A stretch of DNA of 64,000 nt from Muribaculaceae bacterium (lineage in GTDB: Bacteria; Bacteroidota; Bacteroidia; Bacteroidales; Muribaculaceae). Below, piece by piece: positions 44,509-53,050 of this stretch. The notes under the pieces were generated by a model. That model ran no database searches, was not told the origin of the DNA, and worked only from the letters and a program-made list of their open reading frames with translations. Numbering within the stretch: the first letter of the stretch is position 1; the number at the start of each line of letters is the position of its first letter. The DNA is taken from contig JAFYNZ010000017.1 of assembly GCA_017547845.1 (NCBI GenBank), positions 1-64,000 on the forward strand. Direction: 5' to 3'. A program made the position numbers and the translations under genes.

Positions 44509-45399
44509 ATGGCTAATTCCCGCGAGAAAGAAATCTACAAAATCACCCTTTGGGGTAGTGTTGTTAATTTTTTATTGTTGACAATGAAATTTGTGGCAGG
44601 CTTCGTAGCCAACAGTGCTGCAATGATAGCCGATGCTGTACACTCGTTGTCAGACTTTATTACCGATGTTGTGGTCATACTGTTTGTTAGAATTTCTGGC
44701 AAACCACAAGACGAAGGGCATGATTATGGTCATGGCAAATATGAAACACTTGCTACCGCCATCATCGGGGTGATGCTTTTGCTTGTCGGTTTAGGCATAC
44801 TCGTCAATTCTGTGGAGACAATCATCGATGTAATCAACGGCAAACAACTCGCTGCACCGGGCATGCTCGCATTGATCGTGGCAGCAATCTCCATCGTAAG
44901 CAAAGAGGCTCTCTATCAGTACACAGCCTATGTCGGACGTAAATTTCACTCAAAAGCCGTCGTGGCTAATGCGTGGCATCATCGCAGTGATGCATTTTCC
45001 TCGATAGGAACACTCGTCGGCATTGGCGGTGCGATATTTCTTGGCGAAAAATGGCGCATATTGGACCCTCTTGCAGCCTTTGTGGTCAGCATATTCATCA
45101 TAAAAGTAGCAGTACAATTGGTCAAACCATGCGTTGATGAACTGCTTGAGAAATCTCTTCCTAAGGAATTGGAGGACAAGATATTGTCTATCATACTCTC
45201 ATTTCCGGAAGTTAGCAAGCCACATCATCTGCGCACCCGTCAGATTGGCAATAATATAGCTATCGAAATCCATATCAGAATGGACGGCTCAATGACGCTG
45301 CGTGAGGCACACGACATCACCCGTCGCATTGAATCAGCACTCCGAGAAGAGTTTGGCGAACACACCCACATCGGCATACACATGGAGCCAAAAGCCTAA
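44509..45399 (+). CDS. Cation diffusion facilitator transporter
   Basis: A 296-residue CDF-family exporter of divalent metals such as zinc, iron or manganese driven by protons. The metal sites are in helix 2, DAVHSLSDF, and helix 5, AWHHRSDAFSS. There are six membrane helices and a C-terminal cytoplasmic domain (about 210-296, ending HTHIGIHMEPK) of the usual ferredoxin-like type. The metal cannot be fixed from the motif alone. It lies 45 nt after the U32 gene. Confidence 0.95.
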   Translation: MANSREKEIYKITLWGSVVNFLLLTMKFVAGFVANSAAMIADAVHSLSDFITDVVVILFVRISGKPQDEGHDYGHGKYETLATAIIGVMLLLVGLGILVNSVETIIDVINGKQLAAPGMLALIVAAISIVSKEALYQYTAYVGRKFHSKAVVANAWHHRSDAFSSIGTLVGIGGAIFLGEKWRILDPLAAFVVSIFIIKVAVQLVKPCVDELLEKSLPKELEDKILSIILSFPEVSKPHHLRTRQIGNNIAIEIHIRMDGSMTLREAHDITRRIESALREEFGEHTHIGIHMEPKA

Positions 45400-45546
45400 T
45401 TTACATTTGTATTTTTCTACACATTGCAGATGCTTCTTTGACTGATGGTTTACAGATAGGCTGTCTAAAAAATCCACAAATCATCGCAAAGTGATTTATA
45501 GAAGTTGCTTGTAGAAGTTCTCTTGAAGAATAACCATTATATAGAA

Positions 45547-45580
45547 AGAGTGTCCCTTATGCGATGATAGGAGACACTCT
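45547..45580. terminator. Terminator between the CDF gene and aguB
   Basis: A perfect 8-bp stem AGAGTGTC/GACACTCT (45547-45554 with 45573-45580), loop of 18 nt, about 150 nt after the CDF stop and 50 nt past the aguB stop on the other strand. It may serve both. The rest of the gap shows nothing notable. Confidence 0.65.
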
Positions 45581-45630
45581 GTTGTCGTTTGACCGACGAT
45601 TAAGTCGTTATGAATGCTTGTCTTGTCGGT

Positions 45631-46533
45631 TTAGTCGTTGAAGCGGTTGAGGATTGGCTGGTAGGCATCGATGCGGCGGTCGCGGAGGAATGGCCACCAG
45701 CGTCTGACTTGTTCGCAACGTGCCATGTTGATTTCGATAACACGGTGCTCGGTGTCGTTGTTGCAAGCGCGGTGGATAAATTCGCCTTGAGGACCGACTA
45801 TGAAGCTGCTTCCCCAGAATTGAATGCCATTGGTTTGAGCAGACGGGTCGGGTTCGTGACCTACGCGGTTGACTGTCACTACGGGCAGACCGTTGGCTAC
45901 GGCGTGACCACGTTGGACTGTGGTCCAAGCTTCGCGTTGACGCTCTTGCTCTTCGGGGGTGTCTGACGATTCCCAACCGATGGCAGTAGGGTAGATGAGT
46001 ATTTCTGCTCCACGTAGAGCCATGAGTCTTGCTGCTTCGGGATACCATTGGTCCCAGCAGACGAGCACTCCGAGTCGGCCGACTGATGTCTGTATCGGCT
46101 CAAAACCGATGTCGCCCGGTGTGAAGTAGAATTTCTCGTAGTAGGCAGGGTCGTCGGGGATGTGCATTTTGCGGTAGCGACCTGCTATTGAGCCATCTTT
46201 TTCGAATACGATGGAGGTGTTGTGGTAGAGACCGGCTGAGCGGCGTTCGAAGAGCGATGAGACGAGCACAACGCCACATTCGCGTGCCAATTCGGAGTAG
46301 AAGCGCACAGTGGCTGAGTCGTCGGCAAGAGAGACGGCAAGGTCGAAGTTGTCGACCGATTCCACCTGGCAGAAGTAGAGAGAGTCGTGTAGCTCGGGTA
46401 GCACGATGAGTTGGGCACCTTGAGCAGCGAGGTTGCGTATGCTTTGGGCGTTGAGGGCTTGGTTGCCGGCTATGTCGGAGGTGTAGCTATTTTGAGCGAA
46501 ACCGACTTTGAGTGTTTTATTCTGTTGTGACAT
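45631..46533 (-). CDS. aguB: N-carbamoylputrescine amidase
   Basis: A nitrilase-superfamily hydrolase that turns N-carbamoylputrescine into putrescine, CO2 and ammonia. The triad is visible: Glu in VLPELHD, Lys in YRKMHIPDD and Cys in LVCWDQWYP. The plant/bacterial AguB marks YEKFYFTPGDIGF and DQWYPEAARLMALRGAEIL are present. The 300-residue length is typical. It is 48 nt downstream of aguA on the same strand, and that spacer is made of 9-bp repeats. Confidence 0.95.
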   Translation of the reverse strand: MSQQNKTLKVGFAQNSYTSDIAGNQALNAQSIRNLAAQGAQLIVLPELHDSLYFCQVESVDNFDLAVSLADDSATVRFYSELARECGVVLVSSLFERRSAGLYHNTSIVFEKDGSIAGRYRKMHIPDDPAYYEKFYFTPGDIGFEPIQTSVGRLGVLVCWDQWYPEAARLMALRGAEILIYPTAIGWESSDTPEEQERQREAWTTVQRGHAVANGLPVVTVNRVGHEPDPSAQTNGIQFWGSSFIVGPQGEFIHRACNNDTEHRVIEINMARCEQVRRWWPFLRDRRIDAYQPILNRFND

Positions 46534-46543
46534 GTTTTTGCGA

Positions 46544-46579
46544 TAGATATTATAGGTACTATAGATATTATAGATGCTG
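46544..46579. repeat. 9-bp-period array, 4 units
   Basis: Four contiguous units TAGATATTA, TAGGTACTA, TAGATATTA, TAGATGCTG fill most of the aguA-aguB spacer. The unit type matches the 33.6-kb array. Confidence 0.8.
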
Positions 46580-46581
46580 AA

Positions 46582-47625
46582 CTATAGATATAGGAGACCT
46601 TGAGGAATTTGCATTGTGGAGCAGTGGAGAGAGCCGTGTTGTCGCACGAGGGCAGAGCAGTCGATGCCTACGATTTGGTAGCCGGGATAGGCGAGACGCA
46701 TTATCTCGGTCGCAGCGCGGTCGTTGTCGGGCTGATTGTAGGTCGGCAGCAGGATACGGTCGTTGAGCACGAGATAGTTGGCATAAGTAGCAGGCAGACG
46801 CTCTCCGTCTTCGTCGTACATGGCATCGGCCATCGGAAGCTCAAGCAGACGATATGGACGTCCGTCGGCTGTGGTGAACGATTCAAGCTGCATGCGCATA
46901 TTGAGGAGTGCTTCGAAGTGCTCGTCGTCGATGTCGCGACATCCTACGAAGACGATTGTGTCGTTGGGGCAGATGCGTGCCAGTGTGTCGATGTGGCTGT
47001 CGGTGTCGTCGCCGGCAAGGTAGCCATGGTCGAGCCATAGGTAGCGTGTGAAGCCCAATTCGCGACTAAGCACTTGCTCCACTTTCTCTTTGCTGAGTCC
47101 TCCGTTGCGGTTGGGCGAGCAGAGGCATTCGGTGGTGGTCAGCAGTGTGCCTTGACCATCGGTCTCGAGCGAGCCGCCCTCGCAGATGTATCCGCGGAGG
47201 TTGCGATAGGCGTCAGATGGGATAAGTCCCATGTCGCGTAGGCGAAGGTTGGCAAGGTTGTCGTGGCATGAGGCAAACTTTAGTCCCCAGCCGTTGAAGC
47301 CGAAGTCGATGGCTTTGAGGCCGTCGGGCGTGTCGATGCTGATGACGCCATAGTCGCGAGTCCAGGTGTCGTTGGTCGGCATGCTGATCATCAGGATATT
47401 GTCCATCGGCAGGTCCTTGAGCAGCTCGGTGGCTTGGACTTTGTCTTTGACCAGTAGGATGAGCTTTTCGCCGCTTTCTACGATTGCGCGAGCCATTTCC
47501 TTGTAGCAGCTATGCACTTCGTCGAGCATATATGCCCAGTCGGTGTCTTCGTGAGGGAGAGCCATGACGATAGCTTCTTGTGGCTCCCACTCGGCGAGCA
47601 TTCTTATAGAGTTGTCGTTATTCAT
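46582..47625 (-). CDS. aguA: Agmatine deiminase
   Basis: AguA hydrolyses agmatine to N-carbamoylputrescine and ammonia. It is a pentein-fold enzyme of about 347 residues. Visible signatures are RMLAEWEPQEAIVMALPH at the start, TNDTWTRDYG, GWGLKF, the His-Asp region YLAGDDTDSHIDTLARI and the catalytic Cys near the end in GSLHCSTMQIP. The start at 47625 (MNNDNSIRML) is chosen because the longer reading continues upstream in the frame of another gene. It overlaps the stop of the small gene before it by 8 nt. With aguB it makes putrescine. Confidence 0.95.
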   Translation of the reverse strand: MNNDNSIRMLAEWEPQEAIVMALPHEDTDWAYMLDEVHSCYKEMARAIVESGEKLILLVKDKVQATELLKDLPMDNILMISMPTNDTWTRDYGVISIDTPDGLKAIDFGFNGWGLKFASCHDNLANLRLRDMGLIPSDAYRNLRGYICEGGSLETDGQGTLLTTTECLCSPNRNGGLSKEKVEQVLSRELGFTRYLWLDHGYLAGDDTDSHIDTLARICPNDTIVFVGCRDIDDEHFEALLNMRMQLESFTTADGRPYRLLELPMADAMYDEDGERLPATYANYLVLNDRILLPTYNQPDNDRAATEIMRLAYPGYQIVGIDCSALVRQHGSLHCSTMQIPQGLLYL

Positions 47626-47851
47626 ATTCGTTTTCGAGTATATCCCATTTGCTTTCTTCTGCATCAAATGATTCGTTGCAGTATTCGATAAATCCGCGTT
47701 TCTCGGTGTGTCCTTCTTCGTTGCACCATTCCTTGTAGGCTTTGCGGAGCTCTTCGTCGTCCATAAGCAACTTACGGAACTCGCTTTCTGCCACATCGAC
47801 GGAGCGTGATTGTGATATGATAGAGTCAAAAATTTCAAATAAATCAATCAT
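47618..47851 (-). CDS. Small acidic protein upstream of aguA
   Basis: A 77-residue acidic helical protein (MIDLFEIFDSIISQ start, ending WDILENEYE). Its last 8 bases (ATGAATAA) overlap the aguA start, which argues for coupled translation. I do not recognise a named domain. Confidence 0.75.
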   Translation of the reverse strand: MIDLFEIFDSIISQSRSVDVAESEFRKLLMDDEELRKAYKEWCNEEGHTEKRGFIEYCNESFDAEESKWDILENEYE

Positions 47852-47915
47852 AGTTTTGTCTGTAGTTTTAAAATTTTGTTCAAAAATAAGACAAATTATC
47901 GAAATTACGAAATAT

Positions 47916-47947
47916 CTTGCTCAATATTTACTTTTTTACTACTTTTG
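47916..47947 (+). promoter_or_regulatory. Predicted promoter of the DUF1599-DoxX pair
   Basis: CTTG (47916-47919), a 20-nt spacer, TACTTTTG (47940-47947); leader about 75 nt. Confidence 0.7.
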
Positions 47948-48025
47948 CAATCGAATTTGGGGCGTACCCCGCAAGCGAAATTATTAATCAATCGGGAGAT
48001 CGGCAGAGGTTTCCCCTAATACATT

Positions 48026-48574
48026 ATGGACATGGAAAAACCAAATACAGGTCAGCAGTTTGCCGCTGTCAAAGAGGTGTGTAGAGATATATTTGTCAAG
48101 AAACTCAAGGACTATGGCACTTCGTGGCGTATCATGCGACCGAAGAGCATTACCGATCAGATTTACATCAAAGCCAATCGTATCCGCACCATTGAGCAGA
48201 CCGGCACGGCACTTGTCGACGAGGGTTTCGAGCCTGAATTTATCGGTATTGTCAACTATGGCATCATCGGACTGATTCAGCTCGAGCTTGGTGTCGGTGA
48301 GGATATCGATGTCGAGGAGGCGACTGCACTCTACGATAAGCTCATAAAGCAGACGACCGACCTGATGCTTGCCAAAAACCACGACTACGGCGAGGCTTGG
48401 CGATTGATGCGTGTCAGCAGCTACACCGATATTATCCTCCAAAAGATTCTCCGCACAAAGCAGATAGAGGACAACGAGGGTAAAACCATCATTTCCGAAG
48501 GTATCGATGCCAACTATATGGATATGATTAATTATTCTATCTTTGCTCTTATAAAACTAAAATATGGCGAGTGA
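48026..48574 (+). CDS. DUF1599 protein with an internal duplication
   Basis: A 182-residue helical protein made of two similar halves. Both share the pattern K..DYG..WR.MR, TD.I..K..R....E...., EG, then INY.I..LI.L..G (about residues 26-89 and 115-181). This is the DUF1599 domain, placed by some with nucleotide-modification-associated domains; I cannot verify the activity. It has a good promoter, and its end overlaps the next gene by 11 nt. Met3 is another possible start. Function unknown. Confidence 0.88.
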   Translation: MDMEKPNTGQQFAAVKEVCRDIFVKKLKDYGTSWRIMRPKSITDQIYIKANRIRTIEQTGTALVDEGFEPEFIGIVNYGIIGLIQLELGVGEDIDVEEATALYDKLIKQTTDLMLAKNHDYGEAWRLMRVSSYTDIILQKILRTKQIEDNEGKTIISEGIDANYMDMINYSIFALIKLKYGE

Positions 48575-49949
48575 TAAGACTGCTGTGACAGCGAAGCGTT
48601 CGACTTTCCCGTTGTGGAACGAGTTGCTTACGATGCTGTTGCGACTCGTCGTCGGTGCGACTTTTGCCTTCTCGGGATTTGTCAAGGCTGTCGACCCTTG
48701 GGGCACTATCTTCAAGGTGGACGACTATCTTGCGGCGATGCAGATAGCGGTGCCCGACAGTATTGTGTTTTGTGGAGTCTTTGCGCTATTTACGATTGAA
48801 TTTTTATTGGGCGTCTGCTTCATTCTCGGTGCCTATCGCCGACTTGCTCCGTCCCTGGCAATGCTCATGATGCTCGTGATGCTTCCCCTAACGCTATGGA
48901 TAGCCGTTGAGGACCCTGTGAGCGACTGTGGTTGCTTCGGTGATGCGCTGGTAATCAGCCATTGGCAGACATTTTGGAAGAATGTGGTGCTGACCGTGAT
49001 GGTCGGCTGGCTGGTGGTCTTTGCTCGTAAATCACGGTGCTTTATTATCCCTACATTGCAGTGGCTGATGGTTGCCGCTACGGTGCTGTTTGTCAATGCA
49101 GTTGCAGGATATGGCTATATTTATCAGCCATTGATGGACTTTCGACCATATCCGATAGGGGAGACCTTGGTGAGTCGTGACGGTGGTGACGAGGAGGTGG
49201 AATTTCTCTTCGTTTATAGCAAAGATGGCGTGGAAGCAGAGTTCACTGCCGATGCCTTGCCGGAGGGTGATGAGTGGACATTTGTTGACCGTAAAGAGGT
49301 GGTCCGTGGCGACACTGAGGAGTCGGCTGCGACATCTAAGTTGCTTCGCATCTATGACGCCGATGATGAAGATGTCACAGAGTCGGTGGTGCTCGACGAG
49401 GGACGTCAGGTCATCTTGTTCTATTCCTCTCTTGATGAGGTGAGTATTGCATCGACCTATCAGATAAATTCGCTCTATGCCTACTGTCAGCAGCAGGGTA
49501 TCGACATGATATCTGTGGCGGCTGCGACACCCGAAGAGATAGCCGAGTGGGAAGATCTTTCGATGCCGAGTTACGACATTTATATAGCTGAAGACACATC
49601 TATTAAGGAGGTGGTCAGAGGCAATCCGGCAGTGGTCTTTCTCGAAGACGGGGTGGTGAAATTCAAGAGCTCGCTCAAAGCCATTGCCATCGCCGACTTT
49701 ATGACTGAGGACACGTCGACCGACCCTATGAGTTTTGCCAAGGACAACAAGAATATCCTCTTGAAACTTTCGCTAATCTACCTCTTGTCGTTGCTTGCTA
49801 TCGCAGTGCTCAGCCATGTGCCAATGGTGGTGAGATACGTCAGACGCAGAATTCGTTTCCGCAATCTCATAGTCGAAGAAGAGGAGGCGATAGAGTCTGC
49901 TGACGAGACATCGACCGCTGAGTCTGAGGAGCAGAAGCCGGAGCAATAG
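48564..49949 (+). CDS. DoxX-type membrane protein of the BT_3928-like family
   Basis: A 461-residue protein with four membrane segments in an N-terminal DoxX-like domain (about 18-170, MLLRLVVGATFAFSGFVKAVDPWGT) that includes the Cys pair in SDCGCFGDA. A periplasmic domain of about 210 residues follows (190-395), with a thioredoxin-like feel (VILFYSSLDEVS, NPAVVFLEDG). A fifth membrane segment lies near residue 400 and the tail is acidic. It begins inside the DUF1599 gene, so the pair is translationally linked. Such pairs are seen in Bacteroides. Function unknown; a redox role is a guess. Confidence 0.85.
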   Translation: MASDKTAVTAKRSTFPLWNELLTMLLRLVVGATFAFSGFVKAVDPWGTIFKVDDYLAAMQIAVPDSIVFCGVFALFTIEFLLGVCFILGAYRRLAPSLAMLMMLVMLPLTLWIAVEDPVSDCGCFGDALVISHWQTFWKNVVLTVMVGWLVVFARKSRCFIIPTLQWLMVAATVLFVNAVAGYGYIYQPLMDFRPYPIGETLVSRDGGDEEVEFLFVYSKDGVEAEFTADALPEGDEWTFVDRKEVVRGDTEESAATSKLLRIYDADDEDVTESVVLDEGRQVILFYSSLDEVSIASTYQINSLYAYCQQQGIDMISVAAATPEEIAEWEDLSMPSYDIYIAEDTSIKEVVRGNPAVVFLEDGVVKFKSSLKAIAIADFMTEDTSTDPMSFAKDNKNILLKLSLIYLLSLLAIAVLSHVPMVVRYVRRRIRFRNLIVEEEEAIESADETSTAESEEQKPEQ

Positions 49950-49975
49950 TCAGACGGCAAGTTGCATATATATAG

Positions 49976-50010
49976 AAACGTTCGGGTGCGCAATTTGGGC
50001 TCGAACGTTT
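49976..50010 (+). terminator. Terminator after the DUF1599-DoxX pair
   Basis: A 9-bp stem AAACGTTCG/CGAACGTTT (49976-49984 with 50002-50010), followed by TTTATTTT. Strong intrinsic terminator. Confidence 0.85.
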
Positions 50011-50083
50011 TTTATTTTGGCTCTCATCAGAATAATTGGTAAAATAATCTTAAAAATATGGTGCTGATGTGGGCAAAATTTAT

Positions 50084-50091
50084 TAATTTTG
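50084..50091 (+). promoter_or_regulatory. Predicted -7 element of the hut operon promoter
   Basis: TAATTTTG at 50084-50091, with no clear -33 element at the usual distance. A weak -33 would fit a promoter that needs an activator. The leader is about 27 nt. Confidence 0.55.
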
Positions 50092-50121
50092 TGCATTAAA
50101 GGAAATCTAATTGTATAAATC

Positions 50122-52110
50122 ATGAGAATAACACTTTCAAACCAACTACCGGAGTATCCTATATTCGTTGAGGGTATCCGTCGTGCGCCGGACCGCGGCT
50201 ATACTTTGACTCCTGAGAAGACAGTGGTCGCTCTTAAGAACGCTCTGCGTTATATCCCTGAAGAACTTCACGAGCAATTGGCTACTGAATTCCTCGAAGA
50301 GCTTCGCACTCGTGGTCGTATCTATGGCTATCGTTTCCGTCCTCAGGGCGACTTGAAGGCTAAATCTATCGATGAATATAAGGGCAAATGCGTGGAAGGT
50401 AAGGCTTTCCAAGTGATGATTGACAACAACCTTTGCTTCGACATCGCTCTCTATCCTTACGAACTCGTGACTTACGGCGAGACAGGTCAAGTGTGCCAAA
50501 ACTGGATGCAATATCGCCTCATCATGCAATATCTCGAAGAGTTGACACAAGATCAGACACTCGTCATTGAGTCAGGTCACCCACTCGGTCTCTTCCCATC
50601 TCACCCAAGCGCGCCACGCGTTATCATCACCAACGCTATGATGGTCGGTATGTTTGACAACCTCCACGACTGGCACGAAGCTATGCAGATGGGTGTTGCC
50701 AACTATGGTCAGATGACTGCAGGCGGCTGGATGTACATCGGTCCTCAAGGTATCGTACACGGTACGTTCAACACACTCCTCAACGCGGGTCGTATGAAAC
50801 TCGGCGTGCCACAAGATGGCGACCTCCGCGGTCACTTGTTCATCTCATCAGGTCTTGGTGGTATGAGTGGTGCTCAGCCTAAGGCAGCCGAAATCGCAGG
50901 TGCTGCAGCTATCATCGCTGAAGTAGATGCTTCTCGTATCGAAACTCGCCACTCTCAAGGTTGGGTACAGGAAGTGACTGACGATATCGCTAAGGCATTT
51001 GAGTTGGCTGAAAAGGCTATGGAAGCTAAAGAGCCTATCTCAATCGCTTACCTTGGTAACGTCGTAGACTTGCTCGAATATGCTGTAGAACACAATAAGA
51101 AAGTAGAGCTCCTCAGCGACCAGACATCTTGTCACGCTGTCTACGAAGGTGGCTATTGCCCTGCAGGCATCACTTTCGAAGAACGCACACAATTGTTGAG
51201 CAACGATATCGAGAAATTTAAGGCTCTCGTCGACGAGTCATTGAAGCGTCACTTCGAAGCTATCAAGGCTCTTGTCGCTCGTGGTACTTACTTCTTCGAC
51301 TATGGCAACTCATTCATGAAGGCTATCTACGATGCCGGCGTTAAGGAGATCTCTCGCAATGGTATCGACGAAAAAGATGGCTTCATCTGGCCTTCTTATG
51401 TAGAAGACATCATGGGTCCAATGCTCTTTGACTACGGCTATGGTCCATTCCGTTGGGTATGCTTGAGCGGTAAACACGAAGACCTCATCAAGACCGACCA
51501 AGCTGCTATGTCATGCATCGATGTCAATCGTCGTGGTCAAGACCGTGACAACTACAACTGGATTCGCGACGCTGAAAAGAACGCGCTCGTAGTCGGTACT
51601 CAAGCTCGTATCCTCTACCAAGACGCAGTCGGTCGTATGAACATCGCACTCAAGTTCAACGAGATGGTACGCAACGGTGAAGTAGGTCCTATCATGCTCG
51701 GCCGTGACCACCACGACGTGAGCGGTACAGACTCTCCATTCCGCGAAACATCCAACATCAAAGACGGCTCTAACGTAATGGCCGACATGGCTACTCAATG
51801 CTTCGCCGGCAACTGTGCTCGTGGTATGAGCCTCGTAGCACTCCACAATGGTGGTGGCGTAGGTATAGGTAAGTCTATCAACGGCGGTTTCGGTATGGTC
51901 TGCGACGGCTCTAAGCGTGTAGACGAAATCCTCCGTAGCGCAATGTTGTGGGACGTAATGGGTGGCGTGGCACGTCGTTCATGGGCTCGCAACGAAAACG
52001 CTATGTCGACAGTCTCTGAGTTCAACGACTCACACGGCAACCAAGGCTTCTCTATCACAGAGCCATTCGTAGCCGATGACGCTTACATCAAATCACTTAT
52101 CAACAAATAA
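50122..52110 (+). CDS. hutU: Urocanate hydratase
   Basis: HutU adds water to urocanate to give imidazolonepropionate, with tightly bound NAD+. The protein has 662 residues, longer than the usual 550 because of N-terminal and internal extensions. Conserved blocks include VIESGHPLGLFPSHP, QMTAGGWMYIGPQGIVHGT, SSGLGGMSGAQPKAA (nucleotide-binding glycines) and SFMKAIYDAG. It opens the five-gene histidine-degradation operon. Its biased codon use suggests strong expression. Confidence 0.96.
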   Translation: MRITLSNQLPEYPIFVEGIRRAPDRGYTLTPEKTVVALKNALRYIPEELHEQLATEFLEELRTRGRIYGYRFRPQGDLKAKSIDEYKGKCVEGKAFQVMIDNNLCFDIALYPYELVTYGETGQVCQNWMQYRLIMQYLEELTQDQTLVIESGHPLGLFPSHPSAPRVIITNAMMVGMFDNLHDWHEAMQMGVANYGQMTAGGWMYIGPQGIVHGTFNTLLNAGRMKLGVPQDGDLRGHLFISSGLGGMSGAQPKAAEIAGAAAIIAEVDASRIETRHSQGWVQEVTDDIAKAFELAEKAMEAKEPISIAYLGNVVDLLEYAVEHNKKVELLSDQTSCHAVYEGGYCPAGITFEERTQLLSNDIEKFKALVDESLKRHFEAIKALVARGTYFFDYGNSFMKAIYDAGVKEISRNGIDEKDGFIWPSYVEDIMGPMLFDYGYGPFRWVCLSGKHEDLIKTDQAAMSCIDVNRRGQDRDNYNWIRDAEKNALVVGTQARILYQDAVGRMNIALKFNEMVRNGEVGPIMLGRDHHDVSGTDSPFRETSNIKDGSNVMADMATQCFAGNCARGMSLVALHNGGGVGIGKSINGGFGMVCDGSKRVDEILRSAMLWDVMGGVARRSWARNENAMSTVSEFNDSHGNQGFSITEPFVADDAYIKSLINK

Positions 52111-52147
52111 TCAGTCAAAACAAACACATTATAATATATATAGCATT

Positions 52148-53047
52148 ATGAATCAAATTATCGAATGCGTACCTAATTTTAGCGAAGGTCGCGACCTTGA
52201 AAAGATTGAAAAAATCGTAGACTCATTCCGTGGCAAACAGGGCGTTAAGCTCCTCGACTACTCTAACGACCAAGACCACAACCGTTGCGTTGTGACTGTA
52301 GTGGGCGAACGCGAGCCATTGAAAGCTGCTGTAATCGAAGCTATCGGTAAGGCTGTCGAACTCATCGACCTCACTAAGCACGAAGGTCAACACCCTCGCA
52401 TGGGCGCTGTAGACGTTGTGCCTTTCATTCCTATCCGCAACGCTTCTATGGAAGACTGTATAGCTCTTTCTAAGGAAGTAGGTGAAGAAGTGGCTAAGCT
52501 CTACAACCTCCCTGTATTCCTCTATGAAAAGTCTGCTTCAGCTCCTCACCGCGAAAACCTCGCTGCTATCCGCAAGGGCGAATTCGAAGGTATGGAAGAA
52601 AAGATTCACGAGCCACAATGGCACCCAGACTTCGGTCCTGAACAACGCCACCCGACTGCAGGTACTGTAGCAGTTGGTGCTCGTATGCCTCTCGTAGCAT
52701 TCAACATCAACCTCAACACTGACCGCCTCGACATCGCTACTGCTATCGGTAAGCGCATCCGTCACATGAACGGTGGTTTCCGTTTCGTTAAGGCTATGGG
52801 CGTCGAACTCTCTGACCGCGGTATCGTTCAAGTGTCTATCAACATGACAGACTACACTCGCACAGCTCTCTATCGCGTGTTTGAAACAGTGAAGTTTGAA
52901 GCTGCTCGTTGGGGCGTGACTATCGCAGGTAGCGAAATCATCGGTCTCGTGCCTATGGCTGCCCTCATCGACACTGCTGAATACTACCTCGGCATCGAAG
53001 ACTTCTCTATGGCTCAAGTGCTTGAGTCTCGCATCATGGAAGAGTAA
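52148..53047 (+). CDS. ftcD: Glutamate formimidoyltransferase
   Basis: It transfers the formimino group of formiminoglutamate to tetrahydrofolate, giving glutamate. It is a 299-residue stand-alone version of the N-terminal half of the animal FTCD enzyme, with CVPNFSEGRDLEKI, NRCVVTVVG, HPRMGAVDVVPFIP (active-site His) and FNINLNTDRLDIATAIGKRIR. The start at 52148 (MNQIIECVPN) is preferred; an upstream start runs back into hutU. The last five codons lie 3 nt before hutI. Confidence 0.96.
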   Translation: MNQIIECVPNFSEGRDLEKIEKIVDSFRGKQGVKLLDYSNDQDHNRCVVTVVGEREPLKAAVIEAIGKAVELIDLTKHEGQHPRMGAVDVVPFIPIRNASMEDCIALSKEVGEEVAKLYNLPVFLYEKSASAPHRENLAAIRKGEFEGMEEKIHEPQWHPDFGPEQRHPTAGTVAVGARMPLVAFNINLNTDRLDIATAIGKRIRHMNGGFRFVKAMGVELSDRGIVQVSINMTDYTRTALYRVFETVKFEAARWGVTIAGSEIIGLVPMAALIDTAEYYLGIEDFSMAQVLESRIMEE

Positions 53048-53050
53048 TAT

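Noticed and set aside
47626..47847. N-terminal extension of agmatine deiminase
   Set aside because: It overlaps the 77-codon gene in another frame and is not coding-like; ATG 47625 starts the conserved family sequence.
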